Assembly (NCBI GenBank): GCA_021787615.1
Contig: JAJYLP010000024.1
Span: forward strand, 1-40,560
Source: Pseudomonadota bacterium
GTDB lineage: Bacteria; Pseudomonadota; Gammaproteobacteria; Steroidobacterales; Steroidobacteraceae
DNA: 40,560 nucleotides
Reading direction: 5' to 3'
The notes below the pieces were generated by a model. That model ran no database searches. It saw nothing but the letters and a program-made list of their open reading frames with translations, and had not been told where the DNA came from. How positions within the stretch are numbered: the first letter of the stretch is position 1; each line of letters opens with the position of its first letter. Shown piece after piece: positions 17,280-25,705 of this stretch. Position numbers and translations under genes: made by a program.

Positions 17280-17335
17280 GCGGCCTGGCGGGCCGCCGGG
17301 AGGCGCCGGCGCGCGCGGCGCCGGGCCCAGGCCGC
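17280..17335. terminator. Large GC-rich stem-loop after sodB
   Basis: An outer stem GCGGCCTGG / CCAGGCCGC (17280-17288 with 17327-17335) encloses an inner GGCGCC / GGCGCC pair (17302-17307 with 17317-17322). It begins one base after the sodB stop and lies between two convergent genes. There is no T tract on either strand, so it is better described as a structural barrier than as a classical intrinsic terminator. Confidence 0.45.
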
Positions 17336-17361
17336 CCGCTCGATCGCGTCCCGGCGCGCCC

Positions 17362-17901
17362 CTACCCGCGGCGCGCAACCCAGAGGCGCACCGTCACACC
17401 GAAGCGCTGCCCTGCCCCGCAGTCGAGGTCGCTGTGGAGCACCTTCACCGGCAGCGAGGCCAGCAGGGTCTCGCGGATCTGGCGCATCAGGGGGCAGTCG
17501 GTGGGCTTCAGCCGCTTCGGCTCGCCCGGCCGGATCGCGATGAGACGGCGCACCGCCGACAGCTCGGCCCATTTGGCCGATGCCCCATGCAACACGGCCG
17601 GCATCCGGAAGCTCACCTGCACACGAGGGGAGCGCAGGTCACCGGAAGGCGTGCGGCTGCAGTGGTAGGGCAGGACGTTCAGGGTGTCGATCGGCGCGCC
17701 GAGGCGCAGCAGGATGCCGTGGAACACGTACCAGAGCTGGTCGCACGTATAAGTGCGCGAGAGGTTATCCAGGTCCACGATCAGGTCGTACGTGCGCCAG
17801 ACGGCCGGCTGCGCCTTGACCGGCAGCGCCCCGCGCGCCCACGCGCAGCCCGGAATCAGCGCCAGAAGGCACACGAACGCAATGTCTCGCAGGCGTCTCA
17901 T
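17362..17901 (-). CDS. Exported hypothetical protein
   Basis: A 179-residue protein with an N-terminal signal sequence: RR, then a hydrophobic core FVCLLALIPG, then CAWARG. Cleavage after AWA is likely; the IPGC could also be read as a poor lipobox. The mature part has four cysteines spread along it (CDQLWY, YHCSRTP, PTDCPLM, LDCGAG), suggesting disulfide bonds in the periplasm. I do not recognise the family. It lies downstream of the carboxylesterase gene on the same strand with a 78-bp gap, so the two may be co-transcribed. Confidence 0.7.
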   Translation of the reverse strand: MRRLRDIAFVCLLALIPGCAWARGALPVKAQPAVWRTYDLIVDLDNLSRTYTCDQLWYVFHGILLRLGAPIDTLNVLPYHCSRTPSGDLRSPRVQVSFRMPAVLHGASAKWAELSAVRRLIAIRPGEPKRLKPTDCPLMRQIRETLLASLPVKVLHSDLDCGAGQRFGVTVRLWVARRG

Positions 17902-17979
17902 GAGGAGCGCCTCCCGCTCGTTGGCTGATATGCCTTGACCGGCACGCGGTGCGCCAGGTTCCCCACCGGATCGGGCGGC

Positions 17980-19566
17980 TCAGAGATCCGGATCACCGAC
18001 CGCGAGCCGCCTGACCAGATCGAGCCGCTTGCGCCACGGGTCGCGCTCGGCCACCGGACCGCGCTCGGTGAAGCTCATCAGCCGCTCGGAGCGGGCATGG
18101 AAGCGCGGCCAGGCGGGCTCGCCGGCCGGATCCGGCCGGCCGGTCTTGGCAAAGGCGACCCAATAACGGTGCATCGCCCGGGCCATGGCCTCATCCGCGC
18201 CCGTCGTGCGCGCGCCGTAATGCGCCCTGACGGTGTCGAAGACGTAGGGAATCTCGCTCGCATGCGGCGCGCCGCTCGCCCAGACCCTGCGCATGGAGGT
18301 GGCGACGTAGGCGAAGCGGTACTCGTAGACCGGCTGGCCGCGGGCCGAGAGTATCCTGGCGATGGCGCGCGCCGGCTCGAGCATATCGCGCGCGCCGCCG
18401 ACCTCCGCGCAGACCTGCTGCAGGGTGAGCGTGCCGTGCGGATCGAATACGGCGCGCGCCTCGCCGGCATACCGGCCGAACTTGCCGAACAGCGCCGGCA
18501 GCGATCTCGCCCTCACCCAGCCCAGATCGTCGCTGTTGGTGCCGATCATCACCGGCACGCGCGCGCCCATCCCCTTGGCGTATTCACGCACCGCGGGACC
18601 GAAGTACGTCCTCTGATCGATCACGGGACCGCCGACGTAGGTCCTGTCGTGCGGCTGAGTCGCCATGTTCAGCCGGTCGAGGACGCGCTCCGCCGGCAGC
18701 GCCCGCAGCGCCTCGAGAGCGCGCATCCCCTCTCCCGATACCCCGAGATGCCGCGCCAGGCGTACGCCCATCGCCTCGGCCGAACCGGCGCCACCGCGCA
18801 GCGGCCGGATCGGCATCAGGGCCCGGCCGCCGCCGGACTCGACGATGGCCTTCTGAAAGAGTCCCCGGGCGAGCGGGCTGATCAGCAACGCGTTGACCGA
18901 CATGCCGCCGGCGGACTCGCCGAAGATCGTCACGTTGTGCCGGTTGCCGCCAAAGGCCGCGATGTTGCGCCGCACCCAGCGCAGCGCGGCGATCTGGTCC
19001 ATGAGGGCGAAGTTGCCGGCCGGCAGGCCGCGGCGCACCAGCGCGGGGAACGCGAAGAAACCGAAATTGCCGAGACGATAGTTGAAACTGACGAGCACGA
19101 CGCCGTCGCGCGCGAACGCCGTGCCGTCGTACACCGCCGCAGAGGTGCCGCCGTCGACGAAGCCGCCGCCGTAGATCCACACCATCACCGCGAGCGGCTT
19201 ATGCGTAGCCCGGGCGGGCCGCCAGACGTTCACGTACAGGCAGTTCTCGCGCGGCTGCGTGCGCAGCGGCGCCATGTCTCCCGGGGTGGGCCGCTGCATG
19301 CAGTCGGGCGCGAATCGGAGCGCCGGGCGCACCCCGCGCCACGGCCGGGGCGGCTGCGGGGCGGCCCATCGCAGTGCGCCCTGCGGAGGCGCCGCGTACG
19401 GGATGCCCTTGAAGGCGAGCACGCCGTGCTCGAGCGCCCCGCGCACCCGGCCGTACTGCGTTTTCACCGTCAATGGCGCCTGGGCGGCATGGGCTGGCAC
19501 GCCCGTCAGCCCCAGCCCCACGAGCCACGCCGCGCCGAGGGCGCCCATCGCCTTGCCGTTGCTCAT
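17980..19566 (-). CDS. Exported type-B carboxylesterase
   Basis: A 528-residue alpha/beta-hydrolase of the carboxylesterase/cholinesterase family. Residues 1-28 form a signal peptide ending AHA. The oxyanion-hole motif is WIYGGGF (130-136), the nucleophile is Ser218 in IFGESAGGMS, and the catalytic His is in GAPHASEIPYVF. NFALMDQIAALRWVRRNI is the usual family segment. The ATG at 19566 is chosen over the longer open frame because GGAGGGGGTGAT stands just upstream and a signal peptide begins there. It probably acts on ester substrates in the periplasm or outside the cell. Substrate unknown. Confidence 0.9.
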   Translation of the reverse strand: MSNGKAMGALGAAWLVGLGLTGVPAHAAQAPLTVKTQYGRVRGALEHGVLAFKGIPYAAPPQGALRWAAPQPPRPWRGVRPALRFAPDCMQRPTPGDMAPLRTQPRENCLYVNVWRPARATHKPLAVMVWIYGGGFVDGGTSAAVYDGTAFARDGVVLVSFNYRLGNFGFFAFPALVRRGLPAGNFALMDQIAALRWVRRNIAAFGGNRHNVTIFGESAGGMSVNALLISPLARGLFQKAIVESGGGRALMPIRPLRGGAGSAEAMGVRLARHLGVSGEGMRALEALRALPAERVLDRLNMATQPHDRTYVGGPVIDQRTYFGPAVREYAKGMGARVPVMIGTNSDDLGWVRARSLPALFGKFGRYAGEARAVFDPHGTLTLQQVCAEVGGARDMLEPARAIARILSARGQPVYEYRFAYVATSMRRVWASGAPHASEIPYVFDTVRAHYGARTTGADEAMARAMHRYWVAFAKTGRPDPAGEPAWPRFHARSERLMSFTERGPVAERDPWRKRLDLVRRLAVGDPDL

Positions 19567-19646
19567 ATCACCCCCTCCACTTTCCGCTCGTTCCGCCATA
19601 CCGGCACCCGGTTCAAGACGCCTTGCGCCGGCGTCCGGCGAAGAAC

Positions 19647-20403
19647 TCACGCATCGTCCGCACGCCCCGCGCGGTCGAGCCCCGTGGCCGCGACCCACTG
19701 GTCGTTGCAATACGTCGAGGCGTAACGCTCGCCCTGATCGCACAGCATCGACACCACCGAGCCGGCCAGGCCCCGTTTCGGCCAGCTCGCCGATCCGCTG
19801 CGCGCAGGCCCCGGGGACGGGTGCCGGTGGAGCCACCGCACACGCGCCCCAGCCGCTCCCTCAGCGCACGCTCCGCGGCGATGCCGTCGGCATCGCGCAC
19901 CACGACCACGCGATCGACCACGTCCGCAATGAACGACGGCTCGACCCGTGCTCGACCGATACCCCCGATGCCGCTCCGGCAGCGCTCGACCGAGGTCGCG
20001 GTGCGGTCGGCGAAGTCGCACTGCCCACACCGGAACTCGACGGCAGCGATCCGCTCCGCCGCCCTCGCACGGGGCACCACCGCGATGAAGCGCAGCCCAA
20101 GCATGCGCGCAAAGTACGCCTCGGAAACCGCAGTGGGGCCGCTCGATGCATCCACAACGGTCGTGTCGGGGCCAATCCAGCCGTTGCACAGCGCGTAGTA
20201 TGAGGATAGAGAGAACGGGCGAGCCTGTGCTTGAGGCTGCCGGTCGGCTGGCTCGACTCGTCCTGCAAGTACCGCTCGATCGCCGGGTAATGCACCAGCT
20301 CGGTCGGGATCCGATGCGTGTCGGCGGAACGCTTGAAATGCGCCTCGATCCGGCGGACCGCTTGGTCCGTCCAGGCCCGGCGGGCGCGCTCGGAATGGGG
20401 CAT
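19647..20403 (-). pseudogene. Broken PLP-dependent cysteine-synthase-family gene
   Basis: Three minus-strand frames together spell pieces of a fold-type II PLP enzyme of the CysK-like family. The start at 20403 gives [14 protein letters not shown] and the PLP lysine motif [11 protein letters not shown] second frame gives [19 protein letters not shown] through [14 protein letters not shown] and, after a jump, [19 protein letters not shown] third frame gives AGSVVSMLCDQGERYASTY to the stop at 19647. Compared with intact relatives, at least two frameshifts and an internal deletion of roughly 100-150 codons, covering the middle of the PLP domain, are needed. The gene cannot make a working enzyme. 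It sits between the esterase and the radical SAM gene. Family assignment is from memory of homologues. Confidence 0.8.
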
Positions 20404-20471
20404 GAGCGGAAAATTAGCACGATCCGGCGGTCGCGGCAGCCGCGCGCGAAACCCGCCCGCGGCAAGCCGAT

Positions 20472-20485
20472 TTGATCTCCGTCAA
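20472..20485. promoter_or_regulatory. FNR box upstream of the radical SAM gene
   Basis: TTGAT-CTCC-GTCAA matches the FNR/Anr consensus TTGAT-N4-ATCAA at nine of ten positions. Its centre is 106 bp before the ATG at 20585. Placing it at -41.5 (class II activation) puts the start of transcription near 20520, with TACCCT (20508-20513) in the -10 position and a leader of about 65 nt. Confidence 0.7.
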
Positions 20486-20584
20486 AAACCGCGGCCCGGC
20501 GCCGCATTACCCTGCGGCTGCTCACGCGAGCGCCGCGGCCGCGGGCCCGGCTCTTCCCCTCCCAAGCCATCCGCTCACAACCTC

Positions 20585-22462
20585 ATGCGCCTGCTGCTGA
20601 TCAATCCCAAATCGCCGGAGAGCTTCTGGAACTTCCACTGGGCCGTGAGCGAGGTGCTCGACGGCAAGCGTGCGGTCAATCCACCGCTCGGGCTCGCCAC
20701 CCTCGCCGCGTTGTGTCCGGCGCACTGGCAGGTGCGCATCGTCGATGAGAACGTCGAGCCGCTGCCGCTTGCTCCCGAGGCCGACCTGATCGGCATCTGC
20801 GGCATGGGCGTGCAGTTTCCGCGCCAGCGCGAGCTCATCGAGTACTACCGCGGACTCGGCCACTTCGTCGTGGTCGGCGGCAGCTTCGCCTCGCTGTGCC
20901 CCGAGCGCTACGAGGGGCTCGCCGATGCCGTCATCTCGGGGGAGGCCGAGCGCATCTGGCCGCGCTTCTGCGCCGAGTTCGAAGCCGGCGCCGCGCAGGC
21001 GCTGTACCGCGAGGACGGCATGATCAATCTGACGGACTCCCCGGTGCCGCGCTTCGACCTGCTGCGCCTCGATCTCTACACCACCGCGACGATGCAGTTC
21101 TCGCGCGGCTGTCCGTACCTGTGCGAGTTCTGCGACATCATCGTCATGTTCGGCCGCAAGCCGCGCCAGAAGGCTGTGGAGCAGGTCGGCCGCGAGCTCG
21201 ATGCGCTGCGCGCCCTCGGCGTGCGCAAGGTCTTCTTCGTCGATGACAACCTCATCGGCCATCGCGCGATCGCCAAGCAGCTGCTGCGCTTTCTCGCCGA
21301 CTATCAGCGCCACCACGATTACGCGTTCAGCTTCGGCACCGAGACCTCCCTGAATCTCGCCGAGGACGAGGAGCTGATGCGGCTGATGCGGGCGGCGGGC
21401 TTCCGCTGGACGTTCATCGGCATCGAATCCCCGGACGAGGCGAGCCTGCGCGAGATGCGCAAGGTGCAGAACATGCGCGCCGATGCGCTCGAGTCGGTGC
21501 ACCGCATCCACGGTCACGGCATCGAGGTGCTGGCCGGCTTCATCGTCGGCTTCGACAACGACACCGTCTCGACCTTCGAGCGCCAGTTTCAGTTCATCGC
21601 GCGCTCGGGGATCCAGACGGCCATGATCGGCCTGCTGCATGCCATGCCGCGCACGCCGCTCTACGAGCGGCTGCGCAAGGCCGGCCGCCTGCGCGACACC
21701 GACAGCGCCGGCGACAACACCAAGCTCGACACCAACGTCGAGCCGCTCAACATGAGCCGTGACGAGCTCATCGACGGCTACCGCGAGCTGCACCGGCGAC
21801 TGCTCGCCGACGCGGCCATCGCGCGGCGCATCCGCAGCAAATGCCGCTCGCTCGGGCGCCCGGCCGGCGGCATGGAATACTCCGCGGCGACCGGACTCGC
21901 CATCGTCGCTCGGCTGCTGTGGCGGGGCATCCTGCCCGGCGGGCCGGCCCGCCACTGGCACTTCCTGCGCACCATTCCGTGGCGCAAGCCCTGGCAGTTC
22001 GCGTTCGTGGTCGGCGACTGGATCGTCGGGCTGTCGATGCAGGACTATGCCCGCCGGCACTTCGGCGCCGCAGCCCGCGCGGACACGCAGGCCGGCAGTG
22101 AGCGCCTCGCGCGCCTGGCGCGCACCCTGCGCCGCCTGCGCGCCGGTCAGGTCTCGGTCAGTCCCGGCGCGCCTCAGCAGAGCGCGCTGATGCTCGATCT
22201 GCGGCTGCACGCGATGCCCGGCCGCGCCCTGCGTCGCATCGGCGCCGATCTCGGCGCGCTGCTGCGCGAGACGCCGGCGCGGCTGACGCTGAACATCGAT
22301 CAGGTCAGCGGCGCGGACCTGCCGCGCATGCGCCGGCTGCTGCGCCGCCTACGCCGCTTCGCCGACCGCATCTCGATCGAGCCCGGCTCGCTGCACGCCC
22401 CGATGCTCTCGCAGGCATGGCCGTTCCAGCTGCGGCTGCGCGTGAGCGCGCCCGGCGCGTGA
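20585..22462 (+). CDS. B12-binding-domain radical SAM protein (DUF4070-type)
   Basis: A 625-residue protein. Residues 1-140 form a cobalamin-binding-type Rossmann domain starting MRLLLINPKSPESFW; the DxHxxG B12 ligand motif is absent, as in several members. The radical SAM core starts near 165 and binds its 4Fe-4S cluster through CPYLCEFC (Cys176, Cys180, Cys183). VDDNLIGH, FGTETSLNLAEDEE and FIVGFDND are further core motifs. Next comes a DUF4070-like region (about 400-510), and then a basic C-terminal domain of about 100 residues (RLRRLRRFADRISIEPGS). The architecture resembles hopanoid methylase HpnP and its relatives, but the substrate cannot be read. The ATG at 20585 is chosen from homology. 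An FNR box upstream implies expression at low oxygen. Confidence 0.85.
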   Translation: MRLLLINPKSPESFWNFHWAVSEVLDGKRAVNPPLGLATLAALCPAHWQVRIVDENVEPLPLAPEADLIGICGMGVQFPRQRELIEYYRGLGHFVVVGGSFASLCPERYEGLADAVISGEAERIWPRFCAEFEAGAAQALYREDGMINLTDSPVPRFDLLRLDLYTTATMQFSRGCPYLCEFCDIIVMFGRKPRQKAVEQVGRELDALRALGVRKVFFVDDNLIGHRAIAKQLLRFLADYQRHHDYAFSFGTETSLNLAEDEELMRLMRAAGFRWTFIGIESPDEASLREMRKVQNMRADALESVHRIHGHGIEVLAGFIVGFDNDTVSTFERQFQFIARSGIQTAMIGLLHAMPRTPLYERLRKAGRLRDTDSAGDNTKLDTNVEPLNMSRDELIDGYRELHRRLLADAAIARRIRSKCRSLGRPAGGMEYSAATGLAIVARLLWRGILPGGPARHWHFLRTIPWRKPWQFAFVVGDWIVGLSMQDYARRHFGAAARADTQAGSERLARLARTLRRLRAGQVSVSPGAPQQSALMLDLRLHAMPGRALRRIGADLGALLRETPARLTLNIDQVSGADLPRMRRLLRRLRRFADRISIEPGSLHAPMLSQAWPFQLRLRVSAPGA

Positions 22463-22468
22463 GGGCCC

Positions 22469-23206
22469 TCAGGCGATTCCGCCGCCGAGCGCCGCGAGCG
22501 CATCGGGCTGCAGGACGCTGATGTCCCGCGCCCGCACCCGCAGCCAGCCTTCCCTCTTGAAGGTGCCAAGGGCGCGGCTGACGGTCTCGAGCGTCAGCCC
22601 CAGATGGCGCGCGATGTCGGCGCGGCTCATGCTCAGGCGGAACTCGGTCGGGGACAGTCCGCGCCGCGCCAGGCGATGCGACAGATCGGCCAGGAAATGC
22701 GCGACGCGGCCGCGGGCATCGCTCTGCGCGAGCTCCCCGCGCAGCCGCTGCGACTCATCGAGCGCCTGACCGAGCAGGCGCAGAATCTCGTGCCGCAGTC
22801 CCGGCAACCGCTCGAGCAGCTGCTCGAGCTTGCGGATCGGAACGCGGCAGTAGCTGAGCGGCTCGAGCGCGCTGACCTCGCACGTATAGCGGCCGCTCGC
22901 GAAGCCCTCCAGGCCAATAGCCTCCCCGGGCAGCACGAAGCCGTGGACCTGCTCGCCTCCGCCGAGCGTCACGCTATAGCGCTTCGCCGAGCCGCTGCGC
23001 ACCACGAACAGCGCGCCCATCGGCTCCCCGGCGCGCACCAGGGTGACCCCGGGGCGCAGCTGCCGCCCGCGCTGCACAGCCGCCTCGAGCGCGCGGGCCT
23101 CCTCGCTCGGCAGGTGGGCGGGCAGACAAATCGCCTGCAGCGCGCACTCCCGGCAGGACACCCCGGGCGGCGCGCCCGCTTCGATCGCTTGACGTCTGAT
23201 GCTCAC
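22469..23206 (-). CDS. fnr: FNR/Anr-type oxygen-sensing transcription regulator
   Basis: A 245-residue Crp/Fnr protein. The 4Fe-4S oxygen-sensing ligands are all present: Cys18, Cys21 and Cys27 in SCRECALQAICLP, and Cys120 in YCRVPI (the counterpart of E. coli Cys122). The cyclic-nucleotide-type beta barrel spans about 40-140. The recognition helix ETVSRAL (Glu207, Ser210, Arg211) is the E--SR signature that reads TTGAT half sites. The GTG at 23206 is preferred because the alternative ATG at 23266 lies inside the FNR box; no Shine-Dalgarno is seen. A TATACT -10 candidate (23220-23215) lies just upstream and would give a nearly leaderless transcript. It is divergent from ubiT and convergent with the radical SAM gene. 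Confidence 0.93.
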   Translation of the reverse strand: MSIRRQAIEAGAPPGVSCRECALQAICLPAHLPSEEARALEAAVQRGRQLRPGVTLVRAGEPMGALFVVRSGSAKRYSVTLGGGEQVHGFVLPGEAIGLEGFASGRYTCEVSALEPLSYCRVPIRKLEQLLERLPGLRHEILRLLGQALDESQRLRGELAQSDARGRVAHFLADLSHRLARRGLSPTEFRLSMSRADIARHLGLTLETVSRALGTFKREGWLRVRARDISVLQPDALAALGGGIA

Positions 23207-23259
23207 GCGGCGGCAGTATATTCGCCGCGTGCCGCGCCGCCGATGTGGATGATCAGTAC

Positions 23260-23300
23260 TTGACATGGATCAAGTTTTGCACCACCCCGCCCGCTAGCAT
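23260..23300 (+). promoter_or_regulatory. FNR-dependent promoter of ubiT (shared with fnr)
   Basis: FNR box TTGAC-ATGG-ATCAA at 23260-23273 (nine of ten positions) followed, 21 nt later, by the -10 candidate TAGCAT at 23295-23300. A class II layout places transcription initiation at 23307-23308, which is the A or T of the ubiT ATG. Seen from fnr, the same box is centred about 58 bp before the predicted start, a class I-like distance, so autoregulation is possible. Confidence 0.72.
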
Positions 23301-23306
23301 GAGTGC

Positions 23307-23810
23307 ATGATCTCGCTCCTGCCGCGTCGTCCGCCGTCGCTTGCGGATCTCGATCCGTTGAGTGAACTGTTCGCACGCCTGTTCAACCACTGGGCGCGCG
23401 GCCAGGCGATCGGCGGGGCGCTTGAGGCGCTCGAGGGTAAGCGGGTGCGCATCCGCCTCACCGACGCCCCGCTGCAGCTGAACCTGCTGGTCACCGGCGG
23501 GGCCCTGAAGGCGGCCGCCGGGCGCGACGAGCCGCACGTCACCCTGCGCGGGCGGCTCACGGACTTTGCGCGGCTCGCCACCCGCGCCGAGGATCCCGAT
23601 ACGCTGTTCTTTCAGCGTCGGCTGAGCCTGGAAGGCGAGACCGAGACGGGCCTGGCCATCAAGAACGCGCTCGATGCGCTCGAGTGGGACTGGCGGCGCC
23701 ACCTCGCGGCGCTCGTACCCGATGGTGCCGCGCAGCTGCTGCGCTCGGTGCTGCGGCCGCTGCCGCCCCCGCCACGCGGCCCGTTCGGGCGCCATCGACC
23801 GCCGCATTAG
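23307..23810 (+). CDS. ubiT: Ubiquinone biosynthesis accessory factor UbiT (SCP2 domain)
   Basis: A 167-residue protein consisting mostly of an SCP2 sterol-carrier-like lipid-binding domain (about 20-130; RLTDAPLQLNLLVTGG, DEPHVTLRGRLTDFARLA, LFFQRRLSLEGETETGL). UbiT is required, with UbiU and UbiV, for oxygen-independent ubiquinone synthesis in proteobacteria and is thought to handle the lipid intermediates. The ATG at 23307 matches homologues and has no Shine-Dalgarno. A three-codon open frame (ATG at 23299, stop at 23308-23310) overlaps it. Promoter geometry implies a leaderless mRNA. It runs toward ubiV, with 4 nt between the stops. Confidence 0.9.
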   Translation: MISLLPRRPPSLADLDPLSELFARLFNHWARGQAIGGALEALEGKRVRIRLTDAPLQLNLLVTGGALKAAAGRDEPHVTLRGRLTDFARLATRAEDPDTLFFQRRLSLEGETETGLAIKNALDALEWDWRRHLAALVPDGAAQLLRSVLRPLPPPPRGPFGRHRPPH

Positions 23811-23814
23811 GCCC

Positions 23815-24678
23815 TCAGCGGCGGGCCTCGAGCAGCGGGCCGCTGCAATAGCCGCCCGGCAATGCGCTCGCCGGACACTCCACGGCGCGCTCCCCGCGCA
23901 CCGCATGCGCGAATGCCTCGATCACCTGCGCGAACGGCACCGCCGCATCCGAATGCGGCGAGAGCCGCAGCATCTGCACGCCGGCGCTCTCGAACTCGTT
24001 CACGCGATCGATGAGATTGCGCACCTGGGCCGACTGCGCCTGCACTCCATTCAGCGCGAACAACGGCTCGTGCTCACGCGTGTAGACGGTCAGGCCGTCG
24101 CGGTCCTCCCCGCACACGAAGCTGCAATCGTCCTTGTTCTGTCGCCGCACACGCGCGCTGAAGCAGCGGGCGGAGAACGCAAGCGGCATGCGCCCGTAGG
24201 CGAACACCTCGCACTCCATGCCGTCGGGCCGCTCGGCGAGCAGCTCGGCGAGCGCCGCCGCATCGAGCTCGAGCGGCGCCACCCAGCGCCGCGCGCCGAG
24301 CGCGCCGAGCAGCCGCAGCGTCTGCCCGTTGTAGACATTCAGATGCGGACCGGCGACGAACGGCCGGCCGCCGGCGAGCTGCACCGCCGCCATGTCGTTC
24401 GCCTCGATCGTCACGCTCGCACTGACGATGCGCGCGAGCGCCGCGAGCTCCGACTCGGCCTCCATCAGCGCCAGGGTCGAGAAGATCACCTCCTTGCCGG
24501 CGGCGCTGAGCTCGCTGGCGATCGCCGCCCAGTCGGCCTGCTTCAGCGCCCTGCGCTTGGAGCACACGACCTCACCGAGATAGACGCTGTCCACCGGGGC
24601 CGGCGCGAGCGCGCGATAGAACGCGAACACGTCCGAGCGCTCCCAGTAGTACAGCAGCGGACCGACCGACAGCTTCAT
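23815..24678 (-). CDS. ubiV: Oxygen-independent ubiquinone hydroxylation factor UbiV
   Basis: A 287-residue U32-peptidase-family protein. The four cysteines that bind the 4Fe-4S cluster in E. coli UbiV are all present with the same spacing: Cys39 (EVVCSKR), Cys172, Cys185 and Cys189 (SARCFSA through DDCSFVCG). UbiV forms a heterodimer with UbiU and hydroxylates ubiquinone precursors without O2, using prephenate as oxygen donor in the described pathway. It is the last gene of ubiD-ubiU-ubiV, 13 nt after ubiU. Confidence 0.93.
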   Translation of the reverse strand: MKLSVGPLLYYWERSDVFAFYRALAPAPVDSVYLGEVVCSKRRALKQADWAAIASELSAAGKEVIFSTLALMEAESELAALARIVSASVTIEANDMAAVQLAGGRPFVAGPHLNVYNGQTLRLLGALGARRWVAPLELDAAALAELLAERPDGMECEVFAYGRMPLAFSARCFSARVRRQNKDDCSFVCGEDRDGLTVYTREHEPLFALNGVQAQSAQVRNLIDRVNEFESAGVQMLRLSPHSDAAVPFAQVIEAFAHAVRGERAVECPASALPGGYCSGPLLEARR

Positions 24679-24691
24679 CGCTCAACGCCTC

Positions 24692-25705
24692 CTATTGCCA
24701 GGGCCTGCTGTAGGCCCCCAGTGTGTGCGTGTGCCCCTCGGTGAGCCGCTCGAGAGCTGCGGCGTGCACCGCGGGCGGGCGATAGCTCGCCGGATCGCGC
24801 CGGCAGGCATCGAGCGCGGCGCGCAGCGCGCGGGTGACCTGCGCCACGTATGCCGGGCTGCGCTGGCGGCCCTCGACCTTGATGGCGCTGACGCCGGCGG
24901 CCATCAGCTGCGGCAGGATGTCGAGCACGTTGAGGCTCACGGGCTCCTCCAACGCGTGCATAATCGAGCCGAGCGCCTCGAAGCGGCCCTTGCACAGCGT
25001 CGGGTACCCGGCCGCCTCTCCCGGCGCGAACTCATCGATGAGCACGCCGTTGAGGCGAGCCTGCCGGCCGCTCGGCCGCTCGACCCAGCGCACCGCGTGC
25101 GCCGGCGAGCACACCCCGTGGGTATTCGGCGACTCGCCGGTCACGTGCGCCGAGAGCGCGCAGCGGCCCTCGACCATGATGCACAGACTGCCGAAGCCAA
25201 ACACCTCGATCTCCAGTCCGCTGCGCTCGATCACCCGCTCGACCTGCGCCACCGACAGCACCCGCGGCAGCACCGCGCGGCGGATTCCGAAGCGCTCGCG
25301 GTAGAACTGCAGCGCCTGCCAGTTGCTCGCCGATCCCTGCACCGAGAGGTGCCGGCTGACACCCGCATGACGCTCGGCCGCATAGGCGAGCAGCCCCGCG
25401 TCGGCGAGGATGAGCGCATCGGCGCCGATCTCGGCTGCGGCATCGACCGCCGCGGTGGCCGCCGCCCAGCGGCTCGGCGACGGATAGACGTTGAGGGCGA
25501 CGAAGACCCGAGCGCCGCGCCGGTGGGCGTACTCGATGCCGCTGCGCGCATCGGCGGCGGAGAAATTCAATCCGGGAAAGTTGCGCGCGTTCAATCCATC
25601 GCGGAACCCGAGGTACACCGCGTCCGCTCCGTTGTCGACCGCAGCATGCAGCGCCGGGAGGCTCCCGGCCGGACAGACCAGCTCGATCCCGCTGCGGTCA
25701 GCCAT
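24692..25705 (-). CDS. ubiU: Oxygen-independent ubiquinone hydroxylation factor UbiU
   Basis: A 337-residue U32-family protein. Iron-sulfur ligands Cys175, Cys182, Cys199 and Cys238 ([32 protein letters not shown]) have intervals of 7, 17 and 39 residues, the same as I recall for E. coli Ubi[13 protein letters not shown] segment near the C-terminus is also typical. The start overlaps the ubiD stop by 8 nt, indicating translational coupling. Confidence 0.94.
   Translation of the reverse strand: MADRSGIELVCPAGSLPALHAAVDNGADAVYLGFRDGLNARNFPGLNFSAADARSGIEYAHRRGARVFVALNVYPSPSRWAAATAAVDAAAEIGADALILADAGLLAYAAERHAGVSRHLSVQGSASNWQALQFYRERFGIRRAVLPRVLSVAQVERVIERSGLEIEVFGFGSLCIMVEGRCALSAHVTGESPNTHGVCSPAHAVRWVERPSGRQARLNGVLIDEFAPGEAAGYPTLCKGRFEALGSIMHALEEPVSLNVLDILPQLMAAGVSAIKVEGRQRSPAYVAQVTRALRAALDACRRDPASYRPPAVHAAALERLTEGHTHTLGAYSRPWQ

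Noticed and set aside
17935-19725. A 596-codon plus-strand open frame opposite the carboxylesterase
   Set aside because: The minus strand has an intact esterase with signal peptide and catalytic triad; the plus frame is low-complexity Arg/His-rich and has no recognisable domain.
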